A stretch of DNA of 64,000 bases from Nocardiopsis sp. ATB16-24 (lineage in GTDB: Bacteria > Actinomycetota > Actinomycetes > Streptosporangiales > Streptosporangiaceae), in NCBI RefSeq assembly GCF_030271535.1, contig NZ_JASCXJ010000002.1, forward strand, positions 62,001 to 126,000. Reading direction: 5' to 3'. Position 1 is the first letter of the stretch. Each line of letters starts with the position of its first letter. Positions 8,646 through 17,136 of the stretch are shown piece after piece. Both the position numbers and the translations under genes were made by a program. Below the pieces are notes generated by a model. The model was given only the letters and a program-made list of their open reading frames with translations, was not told the DNA's origin and did no database searches.

Positions 8646-8657
8646 ATTGTTGACAAT
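8646..8657. promoter_or_regulatory. GntR operator copy 2
   Basis: ATTGT-TG-ACAAT is a perfect 5-bp-arm palindrome, embedded in TTATTGTTGACAATCC. It overlaps the predicted -10 (minus strand TAGGAT, 8656-8661) of the DUF3830 - racemase - racemase - gntR operon, a position expected for direct repression. Confidence 0.75.
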
Positions 8658-8685
8658 CCTAGGGTCCATGGCCTGGGTGCGGCAA
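8656..8685 (-). promoter_or_regulatory. Promoter of DUF3830-racemase-gntR operon
   Basis: On the minus strand a -35-like TTGCCG (8685-8680) is separated by 18 nt from a -10 TAGGAT (8661-8656), which matches TAnnnT. The -10 abuts the GntR operator. The start codon of the first gene lies about 70 nt downstream. Confidence 0.5.
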
Positions 8686-8768
8686 TAACCCCGGTGTGAG
8701 TGGGTATCTCGGGAGTGTTACATCAGTGGTGCGAGAGGTGCTGGTTACGAGGGGAACCGCCGATTTGT

Positions 8769-8784
8769 GGATTGTTGACAATCC
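8769..8784. promoter_or_regulatory. GntR operator copy 3
   Basis: GGATTGTTGACAATCC is the best copy, with perfect 7-bp arms around TG. It contains the -35 hexamer TTGACA (8775-8780) of the dehydrogenase-amidase operon, so bound regulator would block RNA polymerase. Confidence 0.78.
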
Positions 8785-8803
8785 TATGTCGGCTCCCTAG
8801 CGT
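8775..8803 (+). promoter_or_regulatory. Sigma-70-type promoter of dehydrogenase-amidase operon
   Basis: Consensus -35 TTGACA (8775-8780), a 17-nt spacer, and -10 TAGCGT (8798-8803) form a good vegetative promoter. The gene start lies at 8877. The -35 is inside operator copy 3. Confidence 0.65.
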
Positions 8804-8876
8804 TTTCCGTGCAGGGCGATCCCCGTAATTCCCGACGACCTCTCTGAAACCGCCGCCGACCGGAGAGTGCACGCCC

Positions 8877-9896
8877 GTGAACAGTCCCGTTCCCCACGAC
8901 CGCCCCAGAGTCCTCGTCCTCCACGGGGACGACCTTCCTCCCGGCCATGAGCGGATGGACGACGACCCCCGGTTGGGCGGGGTCGTCTACGCCACCGCCG
9001 ACGAACTCCCGGCCAGGTTGCCCGGGGCCCACGTGCTGCTGGTGTGGGACCTGTTCACCGAGGCGCTCGCCTCGGCCTGGTCCAAGGCCGACTCCCTGGA
9101 CTGGGTGCACGCGGCCACCGCCGGCGTGGACAACCTCATGTTCCCCGAACTGGTCGACAGCGACGTCACGGTCACCAATTCCCGGGGGGTGTTCGACGAG
9201 CCCATCGCCGAATACGTGCTCGGGCAGGTCATCGCGTTCGCCAAGGACTTCCAGAGGACCTGGGACCACCAGCGCGAACACCGCTGGGAGCACCGGGAGA
9301 CCGAGCGCGTGGCGGGCAAGCGGGCCCTCGTGGTGGGGACCGGGCCCATCGGTCGACAGATCGCACGCAAGCTGACGGCCGTGGGGATGCGGGTGAGCGC
9401 CTCGGGCAGTCGCGCCCGTGAGGGCGATCCCGACTTCGGCACCGTGGTCGAGTCCAGTCTCGCCGAGCGCGGGTCCGACGGCGGTCCCACCCTGGTGAGC
9501 GTGCTCCCCGAAGCCGACTACGTCGTGATCGCGGCACCGCTCACCGACGCCACCCGCGGTCTGGTCGACCGCCGCTTCCTGGGATCGATGAAGCACACCG
9601 CGCGCCTGATCAACGTGGCACGCGGACCCATCGTGGTCCAGGACGACCTGGTCAGGGCGCTCGACGGCGGGAGCATCGCCGGGGCGGCGTTGGACGTGTT
9701 CGAGAACGAGCCGCTCAAGGCGATCTCTCCCCTGTGGGGGCTGCCGGGCTCGGTGGTCTCACCCCACATGGCCGGTGACGTCGTCGGCTGGCGCGACGAC
9801 CTCATGGACCTGTTCCTCGACAACCTGGCCCGACGTCTGGACGGGCGGGAACTGCTCAACGTGGTCGACAAGAGCCGCGGCTACGTGCCCGGCTGA
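8877..9896 (+). CDS. D-isomer-specific 2-hydroxyacid dehydrogenase
   Basis: The 339-residue NAD-linked dehydrogenase interconverts a D-2-hydroxyacid and a 2-oxoacid. It has the Rossmann motif GTGPIG at residues 154-159, an INVARGP segment with the substrate-binding Arg, and a C-terminal SPHMAGD with the proton-relay His. GTG at 8877 has GGAGAG about 10 nt upstream. It is followed after 29 nt by the amidase, so the two are co-transcribed. In the island it may process the carboxylic product released by the other enzymes. The natural substrate is unknown. Confidence 0.82.
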   Translation: MNSPVPHDRPRVLVLHGDDLPPGHERMDDDPRLGGVVYATADELPARLPGAHVLLVWDLFTEALASAWSKADSLDWVHAATAGVDNLMFPELVDSDVTVTNSRGVFDEPIAEYVLGQVIAFAKDFQRTWDHQREHRWEHRETERVAGKRALVVGTGPIGRQIARKLTAVGMRVSASGSRAREGDPDFGTVVESSLAERGSDGGPTLVSVLPEADYVVIAAPLTDATRGLVDRRFLGSMKHTARLINVARGPIVVQDDLVRALDGGSIAGAALDVFENEPLKAISPLWGLPGSVVSPHMAGDVVGWRDDLMDLFLDNLARRLDGRELLNVVDKSRGYVPG

Positions 9897-9925
9897 CCCC
9901 TGACGGCGTGACATGGGAGGCTGAA

Positions 9926-11428
9926 GTGACGATCCGTTCCGGCCGGGCCGGGACCGAGGGCGCGGGGGCGGCCGAGGCCGTCCCCGAAACGACCGCGATC
10001 CCGCGCGCGAGGCCAGGTGTGCCCACCACACCGGCCGACATGTCCGCCGAGCAGTTGCTCACGGCCTACGCCACCGGGGAACTGTCCCCGGTGGAGGCCG
10101 TGGACGCCGTCCTGGAACGTGTGGAGAGGAGCGATCCGGCCCTCAACGCCTTCTGCCTGGTGCGTCCGGAGGAGGCCCGCGAGGCGGCTCGCGCGTCCAC
10201 CGAACGGTGGCGGCGCAAAGAACCCCGTGGGGACCTGGACGGGGTGCCGACCGCGGTCAAGGACATCCACCTCACCAGGGGGTGGCCCACCCTGAAGGGG
10301 TCGGTCACCACTCCCCAGGAGGGGCCGTGGGAGGAGGACTCTCCCGTGGTGGCCCGGCTGCGGGAGAACGGAGCGGTCTTCGTCGGCAAGACGACCACGC
10401 CCGAACTGGCGTGGAAGGGCGTCACCGACGGCCCCCTCACCGGCGTCACCCGCAACCCGTGGGACCTGTCCACCACCCCGGGCGGTTCCAGCGGAGGGTC
10501 GGCGGCGGCGGTCGCGGCCGGGATGTCCCCGCTGGCCACGGGCACGGACGGGGGCGGGTCGATCCGTATCCCGGCCGGCTTCACCGGTACCTGCGGGATC
10601 AAGCCCACCTGGGGGTTGGTGCCGCACTACCCCGCCAGTCCCTTCGGCTCGCTCGCGCACACCGGGCCGATGACCCGCACGGTGGGCGACATGGCCCTGA
10701 TGCTGGAGGTCGTCTCCCGACCCGACCCGCGTGACTGGGCCGCACTGGCCCCGCCGGAGCCCGGTCTCGGCGACGTCCGGCGGAGCACCGACGCCGAGGA
10801 ACTGGTGCGCGGCATGCGGATCGCCTACAGCCCCACTCTGGGCGGGCTGGACGTGGACCCGGAGGTGGCCCGGGCGGTCGCCGACGCGGTCGCCGTCTTC
10901 GAGCGGTTGGGCGCCCGGGTGGAGGAGACCGACCCCGACCTGCCCGACTCACGGGCGCAGTTCCACGTGCTGTGGTTCTCCGGCGTGGCCAAGGCCACGG
11001 AGAGACTGACCGCACGGCAGCGGGACCTGCTCGATCCGGGACTGCGCGCGGTGATCGAGGAGGGACTGACCTACTCGGCGCAGGACTACCTGACCGCGAT
11101 GGCCCTGCGGATGGAGATGGGCGCCCGGATGGGGCGCTTCCACACCGAGTACGACCTGCTGCTGACACCGACGACGCCGATCCCGGCCTTCGAGGCGGGG
11201 CTCGAGTCACCGCCCGGTCTGGAGGGTGAACGGTGGACCTCGTGGGCGGGGTTCAGTTATCCGTTCAACATGACCCAACAGCCCGCCGCGAGCGTGCCCT
11301 GCGGATTCACCACGGCGGGGCTTCCGGTGGGGCTCCAGGTGGTGGGGCCACGGCACGCCGACGCGCGGGTGCTGGCTGCCTGCCGTGCCTTCGAACTCGC
11401 CCGGCCCTGGGCGGATCGGAGGCCGTGA
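9926..11428 (+). CDS. Amidase signature family amidohydrolase
   Basis: The 500-residue amidase hydrolyses an amide to acid plus ammonia or amine. The Ser-cisSer-Lys triad is visible: Lys112 in TAVKDIH, cis-Ser188 in TPGGSSGGS, and nucleophile Ser212 in [13 protein letters not shown] at 9926 is chosen because GGGAGG lies 5 nt upstream; an in-frame GTG at 9908 lacks a ribosome site. It is unlike GatA in context (no gatB or gatC). Presence in the GntR island suggests it opens the pathway by hydrolysing an amide or imide substrate. Confidence 0.85.
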   Translation: MTIRSGRAGTEGAGAAEAVPETTAIPRARPGVPTTPADMSAEQLLTAYATGELSPVEAVDAVLERVERSDPALNAFCLVRPEEAREAARASTERWRRKEPRGDLDGVPTAVKDIHLTRGWPTLKGSVTTPQEGPWEEDSPVVARLRENGAVFVGKTTTPELAWKGVTDGPLTGVTRNPWDLSTTPGGSSGGSAAAVAAGMSPLATGTDGGGSIRIPAGFTGTCGIKPTWGLVPHYPASPFGSLAHTGPMTRTVGDMALMLEVVSRPDPRDWAALAPPEPGLGDVRRSTDAEELVRGMRIAYSPTLGGLDVDPEVARAVADAVAVFERLGARVEETDPDLPDSRAQFHVLWFSGVAKATERLTARQRDLLDPGLRAVIEEGLTYSAQDYLTAMALRMEMGARMGRFHTEYDLLLTPTTPIPAFEAGLESPPGLEGERWTSWAGFSYPFNMTQQPAASVPCGFTTAGLPVGLQVVGPRHADARVLAACRAFELARPWADRRP

Positions 11429-11653
11429 CACCGAGGCCGCGGCGCGGTGAATGCGGTGAATGACGCGGGTGACGATGCCCATATCGGGTGTGATCAGGTG
11501 GTTTGCGTCTCAGGCAGGGGTGAATTGTCCTTTTGGGGACCTTTGGCTGGGCGGTTCCGTGCCTAACGACCCAGGTGTCGCCCTCCACACGTATTACCGT
11601 CTTCCTCGAAGCGGTGTGTGGATCGCGGTGGACGCGAGGATGAGGGTGAGCCG

Positions 11654-12325
11654 ATGACGGGCGGTGGAGCAGAGGGCGCTCGCAAGCCGATCAGGGTGTT
11701 TCTGGTGGACGACCACGAGGTGGTCCGGCGCGGTGTCGCCGCCCTGTTGGAGACCGAGGACGACATGACCGTGGTCGGCGAGGCCGGGACGGCCGAGCAG
11801 GCGCTGGCCCGGATCCCGGTGGTGCTGCCCGACGTCGCGGTCCTCGACGTGCGACTGCCCGGCGGATCGGGGGTGCAGGTGTGCAGGGAGATCCGCTCGG
11901 ACCATCCCGACATCGCCTGCCTGATGCTGACGTCGTTCGCCGACGACGACGCGCTGTACGACGCGGTCATGGCCGGTGCGGCCGGATACGTGCTCAAGCA
12001 GATCCACGGCGCCGACCTCGTGGGCGCCGTGCGCACGGTCGCCTCCGGTGGCTCCCTCCTGGACTCGGGCAGCACCGGCGCGATGCTGGAGAGGCTGCGC
12101 GGAGCCCAGGCCGAACCGGACCCGTTGGCCGAACTGACCCCGCAGGAACGGCAGATCCTCGACCTCATCGGTGAGGGGATGACCAACCGGCAGATCGGGG
12201 AGCGCCTGTACCTGGCGGAGAAGACCGTGAAGAACTACGTGTCCGCCCTGCTCTCCAAACTGGATCTCAAGCGTCGCACGCAGGCCGCCGTGCTCGTGGC
12301 GGAGCTGCGCGGTCGCCGTTACTGA
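11654..12325 (+). CDS. NarL/DevR-type response regulator
   Basis: The 223-residue regulator has a receiver domain (LVDDHEVVRRG, phosphoacceptor Asp65 in VLDVRLPGG, Lys in YVLKQI) and a C-terminal LuxR-type helix-turn-helix (LTPQERQILDLIGEGMTNRQIGERL region). It closely resembles mycobacterial DevR/DosR. ATG at 11654 follows GAGGGTGAG. The GAF-type histidine kinase at 13136-14875 is the likely partner, although it lies on the opposite strand with a gene remnant between. Expected role: hypoxia, NO or redox-responsive gene control. Confidence 0.85.
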   Translation: MTGGGAEGARKPIRVFLVDDHEVVRRGVAALLETEDDMTVVGEAGTAEQALARIPVVLPDVAVLDVRLPGGSGVQVCREIRSDHPDIACLMLTSFADDDALYDAVMAGAAGYVLKQIHGADLVGAVRTVASGGSLLDSGSTGAMLERLRGAQAEPDPLAELTPQERQILDLIGEGMTNRQIGERLYLAEKTVKNYVSALLSKLDLKRRTQAAVLVAELRGRRY

Positions 12326-12330
12326 CCCCG

Positions 12331-12720
12331 TCACCGGAGTCGGTCCCGGGTCAGGGGGAAGGCGCCGAGCGGCCCCTTGACGTCCTCGTGGTCGAACACG
12401 GCCGCGCACCAGGTGAGGCGCCCGTCCCCGGCGGCGGAGTCGTAGGCGTCGGCTCCCGCCACGGCGTAGGCGGCTCGGTGGAGCACCCACGGATCGCGAG
12501 AGCGGCCCGTCAGGCGTTCCAGGAGACCGTCGTCGTGTGAACACGGGTCGGGGCCGGACATGTCGCAGGCACCCCTGGCCGTGGAGGCGTCGAAGGCGTC
12601 GACCCCGGCCGTGGTGACCGAGCCTTGGTCGAGTGCCGTCCTCGGACGTCCGGCCGAGTCCACGAGGATGTCCTCCGGGCACGGATCACCGTGGACCACC
12701 GACCTCCGGACCTTCACGTG
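12331..12720 (-). pseudogene. Aminoglycoside-phosphotransferase-like gene remnant
   Basis: The C-terminal half of an APH/ChoK-type phosphotransferase is recognisable: VVHGDPCPEDILVD resembles the HGDxHxxNxL catalytic loop, followed by a LDQG where LDFG or LDxE is expected, and then conserved-looking RAAYAVAGADAY. The key Asn and the metal-binding Asp of the DxG segment are absent. No N-terminal nucleotide-binding half can be found in any frame upstream. It is read as a decayed gene ending 5 nt from the response regulator stop. Confidence 0.5.
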
Positions 12721-13135
12721 GTCGCTCCGGTCGCCTGTGCTCCCGGTGCCCGACGGAGTGCCGGTCGGCTCGCTTTCGACGCTCACCGACGTGTCCCCGT
12801 GTCGACGGGCTCCCGCGAGGGAGGGAACGGCGAACGGAGGTCCCCGCGCCGACGGCCCGCGGTGGAAGTCCCGTGACCGGCGCGGCTCCGCCTCGGAGCG
12901 AGGGGACCACGCCTCGACCACGGGGCGTCGCTCAGGCGGTGGGCGATCCCCTCCGTTTCCCCGTCCCGAGGAGCGCGACGGAGGAGCGCCCCCGGCCTTC
13001 GTGGTCCGTGTACGCGGTCGCGTCCACCATCGCCCTCCGGTCGTTCCGGGAGCGCTTCCACGACCCCCGGCCGTTCCGGGAGCGCTTCCACGACCCCCCG
13101 GGGTCTCCGTGGTCGTCGGGCTCCGTCGTGAGTAC
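12721..13135. other. Non-coding or decayed region with 30-bp tandem repeat
   Basis: No recognisable gene. It contains a two-copy direct repeat (13041-13100). The region may include remains of the N-terminal part of the phosphotransferase. Confidence 0.4.
13041..13100. repeat. Two-copy 30-bp tandem repeat
   Basis: Two adjacent 30-bp units share the core CGTTCCGGGAGCGCTTCCAC and differ at only a few positions at the edges. The unit is a multiple of 3, but no gene is supported here, so it looks like a recent local duplication. Confidence 0.7.
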
Positions 13136-14875
13136 TCAGAAGTCGTTCGCGGGCGGCGCCTGGGAGACGGGCACCCGCCACACCAGCACCGTGCCCCCGC
13201 CGTCCTGTCTTCGCGCGGTGAACCCGCCGCCCAGCGCCTGGGCCCGCTGTTCCAGGTTGCGCAGACCGCTGCGCCGCCCCTCCTCGGGCAGGCCCACGCC
13301 GTTGTCGGTCACCGTCAGCGTGAGCGTCGTGGGGCGTCCGGTGGTCGAGGTCTCCTCCACCGTCACCGACACGTGCACCTCCGTGGCCTTGGCGTGCCGG
13401 GCCACGTTGGTCAGCCCTTCTCCGAGCACCGCGAGCAGCTGCTCGCCGATCTCGTCGGGCACGGAGGCGTCGATCGGCCCGTCCAGGCTCACCCCCGGAT
13501 GACAGCCGAGGCTGTGCGCGGTGTTCTCGGCCAACCGCAGGATGCGTTCACGCAGCGAGGAGTCCATACGGCTCGGCGGGTTCTGTAGGTCGAAGATCGT
13601 CGACCGGATCTCCCGGATGGTGCCGTCCAGTTCGTCGATGGTCCGCTGGACCCGTTCCTCGGCCTCGGACGAGGTGACCAGGCGCATGGTGCTCATCAGA
13701 GTCATCGCCGACGCGAACAGCCGCTGGATCACCACGTCGTGGAGGTCCTTGGCTATCCGGTCGCGCTCCTCCAGCACCGCGAGCCGCTCGGTGTCATGTC
13801 GGGCCTCGGCCAGTTCGAGGGCCACCGCGGCCTGTACCGAGAATCCGTGCAGCATCTTCCGGATGGTCGAGGTGAACGGTGGCCTGTCGGACAGTTTGCC
13901 CAGCAGCAGGACTCCGCGCGTGTTGCCGGGGGTGCCCAGCGGCACCACCAGGCCGGGACCGTAACCGTGGTGGGAGAGCATCGGGCAGCTCGCCTGTTCC
14001 AGGTCGGGGATGCCCTTGGCCTCACCCGTTTCGTACACCCAGCCGCACACCGAGTCGTGGATGGCGACGGCCGTGCCCAGGATCTCCTTGGCGACGGGGC
14101 CGTCCGCGATCTCGGCGAACAGGTGCCCTCGGGCGTGGGGGTCGGGCAGCATGATCACGGCCGTGTCGGCGCCGCCGATGTCCCGGGCCTGTTCGGCCAT
14201 GTGGGCGAGCACGTCGGTGGTCCCCGCGCCCGACAGCAGGCGGGTGGTGACCTCGGTGGACGCCGCCAGCCATCGCTCGCGCAGCCGCGCCTCCTCGTAC
14301 AGCCGGGCGTTCTCGATGGCCACGCCGGCGGCGGTGGCCAGCGCGGTGACCATCGCCTCGTCCTCCTCGTCGAACTCTCCGCCGACGACCTTGTCGGTGA
14401 GGTAGAGGTTGCCGAACACCTCGTTGCGCACCTGGATGGGCACTCCGAGGAAACTGCTCATGTGCGGATGTCCCTCGGGGAAACCCTCGAACTCGGGGTG
14501 TTCGCTCAGGTCGGACAGTCGCAGCGGTGCCCGCTCGTTCAGGGGCACTCTGAGGACGCCTCTTCCGTGGGGGAAGCGGTGGATGCGCGCGGCCTGTTCC
14601 TTGTCGAGTCCCACGGGGATGAACTCGCTGAAGTCTCCCTCGTCGTCCACCACGCCCAACCCCGCGTACCGCGCACCGGTCAACGTGGCCGCGGCCTCGG
14701 TCAGTCTGCGCAGCACCGTCGCCAGGTCCAGATCACTGCCGATGGTCAGGACGGCCTGCAACAGGGAGCGCACCCGGCTGTGCGCGGACATGCGCGAGTC
14801 CAGCGAGCGCACCTCCGTGAGCAGGTCTTTCAGGTTGTCGGGGGACAAGGAGTGACTCTGGGGGCTCTCGGGCAT
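13136..14875 (-). CDS. DosS/DevS-like GAF sensor histidine kinase
   Basis: The 579-residue cytosolic kinase has two GAF domains (about residues 50-200 and 220-370) and a HisKA_3/HATPase C-terminus. In the first GAF domain, EGHPHMSSFLGVP aligns with the segment of mycobacterial DevS holding heme-ligand His149, with His136 here in that place, so a heme-based O2/NO/CO sensor is plausible. The phospho-His lies in AKDLHDVVIQRL; the ATP lid region has DNGVGLPEEG. ATG at 14875 is chosen by homology; no strong ribosome site is visible. The likely partner is the response regulator at 11654. Confidence 0.85.
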   Translation of the reverse strand: MPESPQSHSLSPDNLKDLLTEVRSLDSRMSAHSRVRSLLQAVLTIGSDLDLATVLRRLTEAAATLTGARYAGLGVVDDEGDFSEFIPVGLDKEQAARIHRFPHGRGVLRVPLNERAPLRLSDLSEHPEFEGFPEGHPHMSSFLGVPIQVRNEVFGNLYLTDKVVGGEFDEEDEAMVTALATAAGVAIENARLYEEARLRERWLAASTEVTTRLLSGAGTTDVLAHMAEQARDIGGADTAVIMLPDPHARGHLFAEIADGPVAKEILGTAVAIHDSVCGWVYETGEAKGIPDLEQASCPMLSHHGYGPGLVVPLGTPGNTRGVLLLGKLSDRPPFTSTIRKMLHGFSVQAAVALELAEARHDTERLAVLEERDRIAKDLHDVVIQRLFASAMTLMSTMRLVTSSEAEERVQRTIDELDGTIREIRSTIFDLQNPPSRMDSSLRERILRLAENTAHSLGCHPGVSLDGPIDASVPDEIGEQLLAVLGEGLTNVARHAKATEVHVSVTVEETSTTGRPTTLTLTVTDNGVGLPEEGRRSGLRNLEQRAQALGGGFTARRQDGGGTVLVWRVPVSQAPPANDF

Positions 14876-15775
14876 CTGATGTGGGGCGGACACCCCCGCC
14901 TTCAGGCGGGGAAGGAAGCCCCTGCCTCCTTCCGCGTGCTGTAGGTGTGACCGTCCGCTCGCCGCGGCAGGCGCAGGTTCTTCCCTGAGGTCGTGGTGGT
15001 CTCCGGCTCGCCGAGGGACGGCGTGCCGGGGGCTCTTCCGAGAGGGGCGGGTCTCGGGAGAGTGCCGTGGGCGTGTATGACGAACGCGCACGGCCACCGA
15101 TCGCGGAGCGGTCGGTCCTCATCCGCCGTCTCCCCGCCGCTGGGGGGAAGGAGGGCGACGTGCTCGACACCGGGTGAGGAATCAAGTATCTCCCCTTGTA
15201 CACGTTCCGCACCGGATGTCACACTCACATGGCCTCCATGCCCCGTTTCGTCACCGTTCTCCGAGAGGGTCCCGTCGTTCGTCGTGGCAGCCGTCGACGG
15301 GGATCGCCGAGGTCGCTGAGGAGAGACCGAGCAACGGACCCTCTCGTCCGTGGGAAACGTGACCATGGTCCACCCCCTCGGGTGTCGATTGACGCCGGTG
15401 ACGGCAGGTCCTCGGCCACCAGGGTCGGAGATTCCCGCCTTCGGACAGGAGAACCCCGAACAGGGTGGTCGAGCTCCGCAGAACCGGTCGGATGATCTGG
15501 CAATGCGAGTTATTTCTTGGGTGTAATGGTCGAATTGTCGTTGGTTTTTCGCCGGTTTGCCACATCCTTCTGATCAGTAACCGGTTCCGGCGGGCAGGAA
15601 TTAACGAAGATTCGGGGTTCCGGTCGTCTAATTCATGCTAACGTCGCGGTCAGCGGACGCACCAAGGCCCTTCGGGGTCCGCGTCCCACGCCCCCGAACG
15701 CGCTGCTCCGCGGCGTCGTCCCGGCCCTGACGGTTTTCGCGTGTGGGGCCCGCACCCCTGATGGAAGGAACCCCG
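14876..15775. other. Long intergenic region with IS605-like end hairpin
   Basis: About 900 nt without a supported gene. Near the kinase start it holds a compact hairpin (14895-14919). The stretch 15500-15650 has distinctly lower GC and probably carries the promoter of the secreted-protein gene. A minus-strand open frame (14902-15366) ends inside the hairpin, but its translation has no clear family. Confidence 0.4.
14895..14919. repeat. Hairpin resembling an IS605/TnpB right end
   Basis: The core CCCCGCCT-TC-AGGCGGGG is a perfect inverted repeat with a tiny loop. Hairpins of this kind mark the right end of actinobacterial IS605/IS1341-type elements just after tnpB. Only this end is seen; no TnpB motifs survive alongside, so it would be a solo remnant. 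Confidence 0.3.
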
Positions 15776-16792
15776 GTGTCTGGAGTTCACGGTCTCACGA
15801 GCGCCCACGGCGTTCGTTCCGCCGTGCTCCCCGCACCGGTCCGGCGGGCGCTGTTGCTCATCGCGCTGCTCTGCGCGACCCTGATCGCCGCCTGGCTGGC
15901 GGCCTCCGAGCCCGTCCGGGCCGAGGAGGGGCCGGTGGGCGCCGATCTGGTGCGGGAGACCACGGCCCTGCTCGGTCAGGGCGCGGCCTCCCAGAGCGCG
16001 CAGGGGGACTCCGAAGAACAGCGGGACCCGGGCCGCTCCGAGCACCCCACGGCGGATCGGACGCGGCCGGACACGGAACCGTCCGGCACGAACGGGGCGG
16101 GCGTGCTCCCGGCCACCGTGGCGGGCACCGCGCAGTCCTCCGTTCCGCGGACGGACGTCGAGCACATGGACGTCGTGGGTCGGATCCCGACGACCGCGAC
16201 CAAGGTCAACGAGCCGCTGACCGAGACGGTCATGGCCGTGGGCGAGGGCGCCACACGTATGGTGTTCGCCCGCCCGGCCCCCGTCGTCCCGGCTCTGGCG
16301 TCCGTGGGCGACGGCGTCACGCGGCAGGTCCACGACATGATCCGGACGACGACCGACCCGGGGGAGGGACACCTCCTCTGGAGTCCCGTTCCCGGCACGG
16401 CACCTTCCGACGAGGGACGCCCCGCCGCCCGCTCCGGGACCGGAGACGGTACGCCGACGAAGGACCAGGACACCGTAGAGCCTCACGAGGACACCGGACC
16501 GCGGCTCCTTCCGGTCTACACGGACCCGGTCACCACGGCGCCGTACGACGCCGAACCGGCCGCCGAGAAGACCTTCACGCCACTCGCGGCCGAAGGTTCG
16601 GCGCATCCGGCCCAGAACAGCGCCGCCACCGGTACCGCCACGGGGGGCCCGGTCTCCGGCACCGCCTTCGCGGGTTACCTGACCGGCACCGGCGCCCCGG
16701 CCCCGGCCCCCGGCCGACTCCAGGCCGCCTGGCACGTCCTGCGCTCGGTCCCGGCCGAGTCCGCCGACGAGCCGACCTTCTCGCCCGACTAG
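15776..16792 (+). CDS. Secreted or membrane-anchored protein of unknown function
   Basis: The 338-residue product has a basic N-terminus and a hydrophobic segment (RRALLLIALLCATLIAAWLA, about residues 29-48) ending near ASEPVRA-EE, a likely signal peptide. The rest is hydrophilic, Pro/Thr/Ala/Glu-rich and low in complexity, with no enzyme motif. GTG at 15776 has AAGGAA just upstream; an ATG at 15761 is possible. The next gene on the same strand is also a secreted low-complexity protein, but a hairpin-rich 344-nt gap separates them. Function unknown; cell-surface role inferred. Confidence 0.65.
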   Translation: MSGVHGLTSAHGVRSAVLPAPVRRALLLIALLCATLIAAWLAASEPVRAEEGPVGADLVRETTALLGQGAASQSAQGDSEEQRDPGRSEHPTADRTRPDTEPSGTNGAGVLPATVAGTAQSSVPRTDVEHMDVVGRIPTTATKVNEPLTETVMAVGEGATRMVFARPAPVVPALASVGDGVTRQVHDMIRTTTDPGEGHLLWSPVPGTAPSDEGRPAARSGTGDGTPTKDQDTVEPHEDTGPRLLPVYTDPVTTAPYDAEPAAEKTFTPLAAEGSAHPAQNSAATGTATGGPVSGTAFAGYLTGTGAPAPAPGRLQAAWHVLRSVPAESADEPTFSPD

Positions 16793-17136
16793 CGGGCTCC
16801 CCTCCCAGGTCGCTCCGCGACCTTCTCAGGCGCGCACCCTCCCAGCCCCGGAACGCTCACGAACCGTCACGGTGAGCGATCGATCCGGACTTCTCTGGGA
16901 ACTGACGTGAGCCGCGCACCTCGACGGCGAGGTTCACGTCAGGCCGTGGTCAGCCAGACCCACGACTGAAGACCGGCCGAGCCGGTCGCTCCCGCCAGGA
17001 GCGACGGGCCTTCCCCGGAAAGCTCGCAACGGACGGATCCCTCCCCGCCAGGGGAACGGGCCGTCGGACGAGGGGAACGACACCCGCTCCGACGTCCACA
17101 CGACGGCCACGTACGCAACTCCGGAAGGACCACACG
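16793..17136. other. Intergenic region with several hairpins
   Basis: AGGTCGC-TCC-GCGACCT (16807-16823) is probably the terminator of the upstream gene. Further on, CTGACGTGA pairs with TCACGTCAG around an inner CCTCG/CGAGG stem (about 16903-16945), and three more short stems follow before the next start. The dense secondary structure could be a structured 5' leader of the 17137 gene. Confidence 0.4.
16807..16823 (+). terminator. Hairpin after secreted-protein gene
   Basis: A perfect 7-bp stem with a 3-nt loop lies 15 nt beyond the stop at 16792, followed by TCTC. Short but well placed. Confidence 0.45.

Noticed and set aside
13041..13100. Tandem repeat as a CRISPR array
   Set aside because: Only two adjacent copies without spacers and no cas genes.
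16860..17136. Cyclic-di-AMP (ydaO-type) riboswitch before the secreted protein gene
   Set aside because: Several hairpins are present, but the conserved ydaO sequence blocks could not be found.
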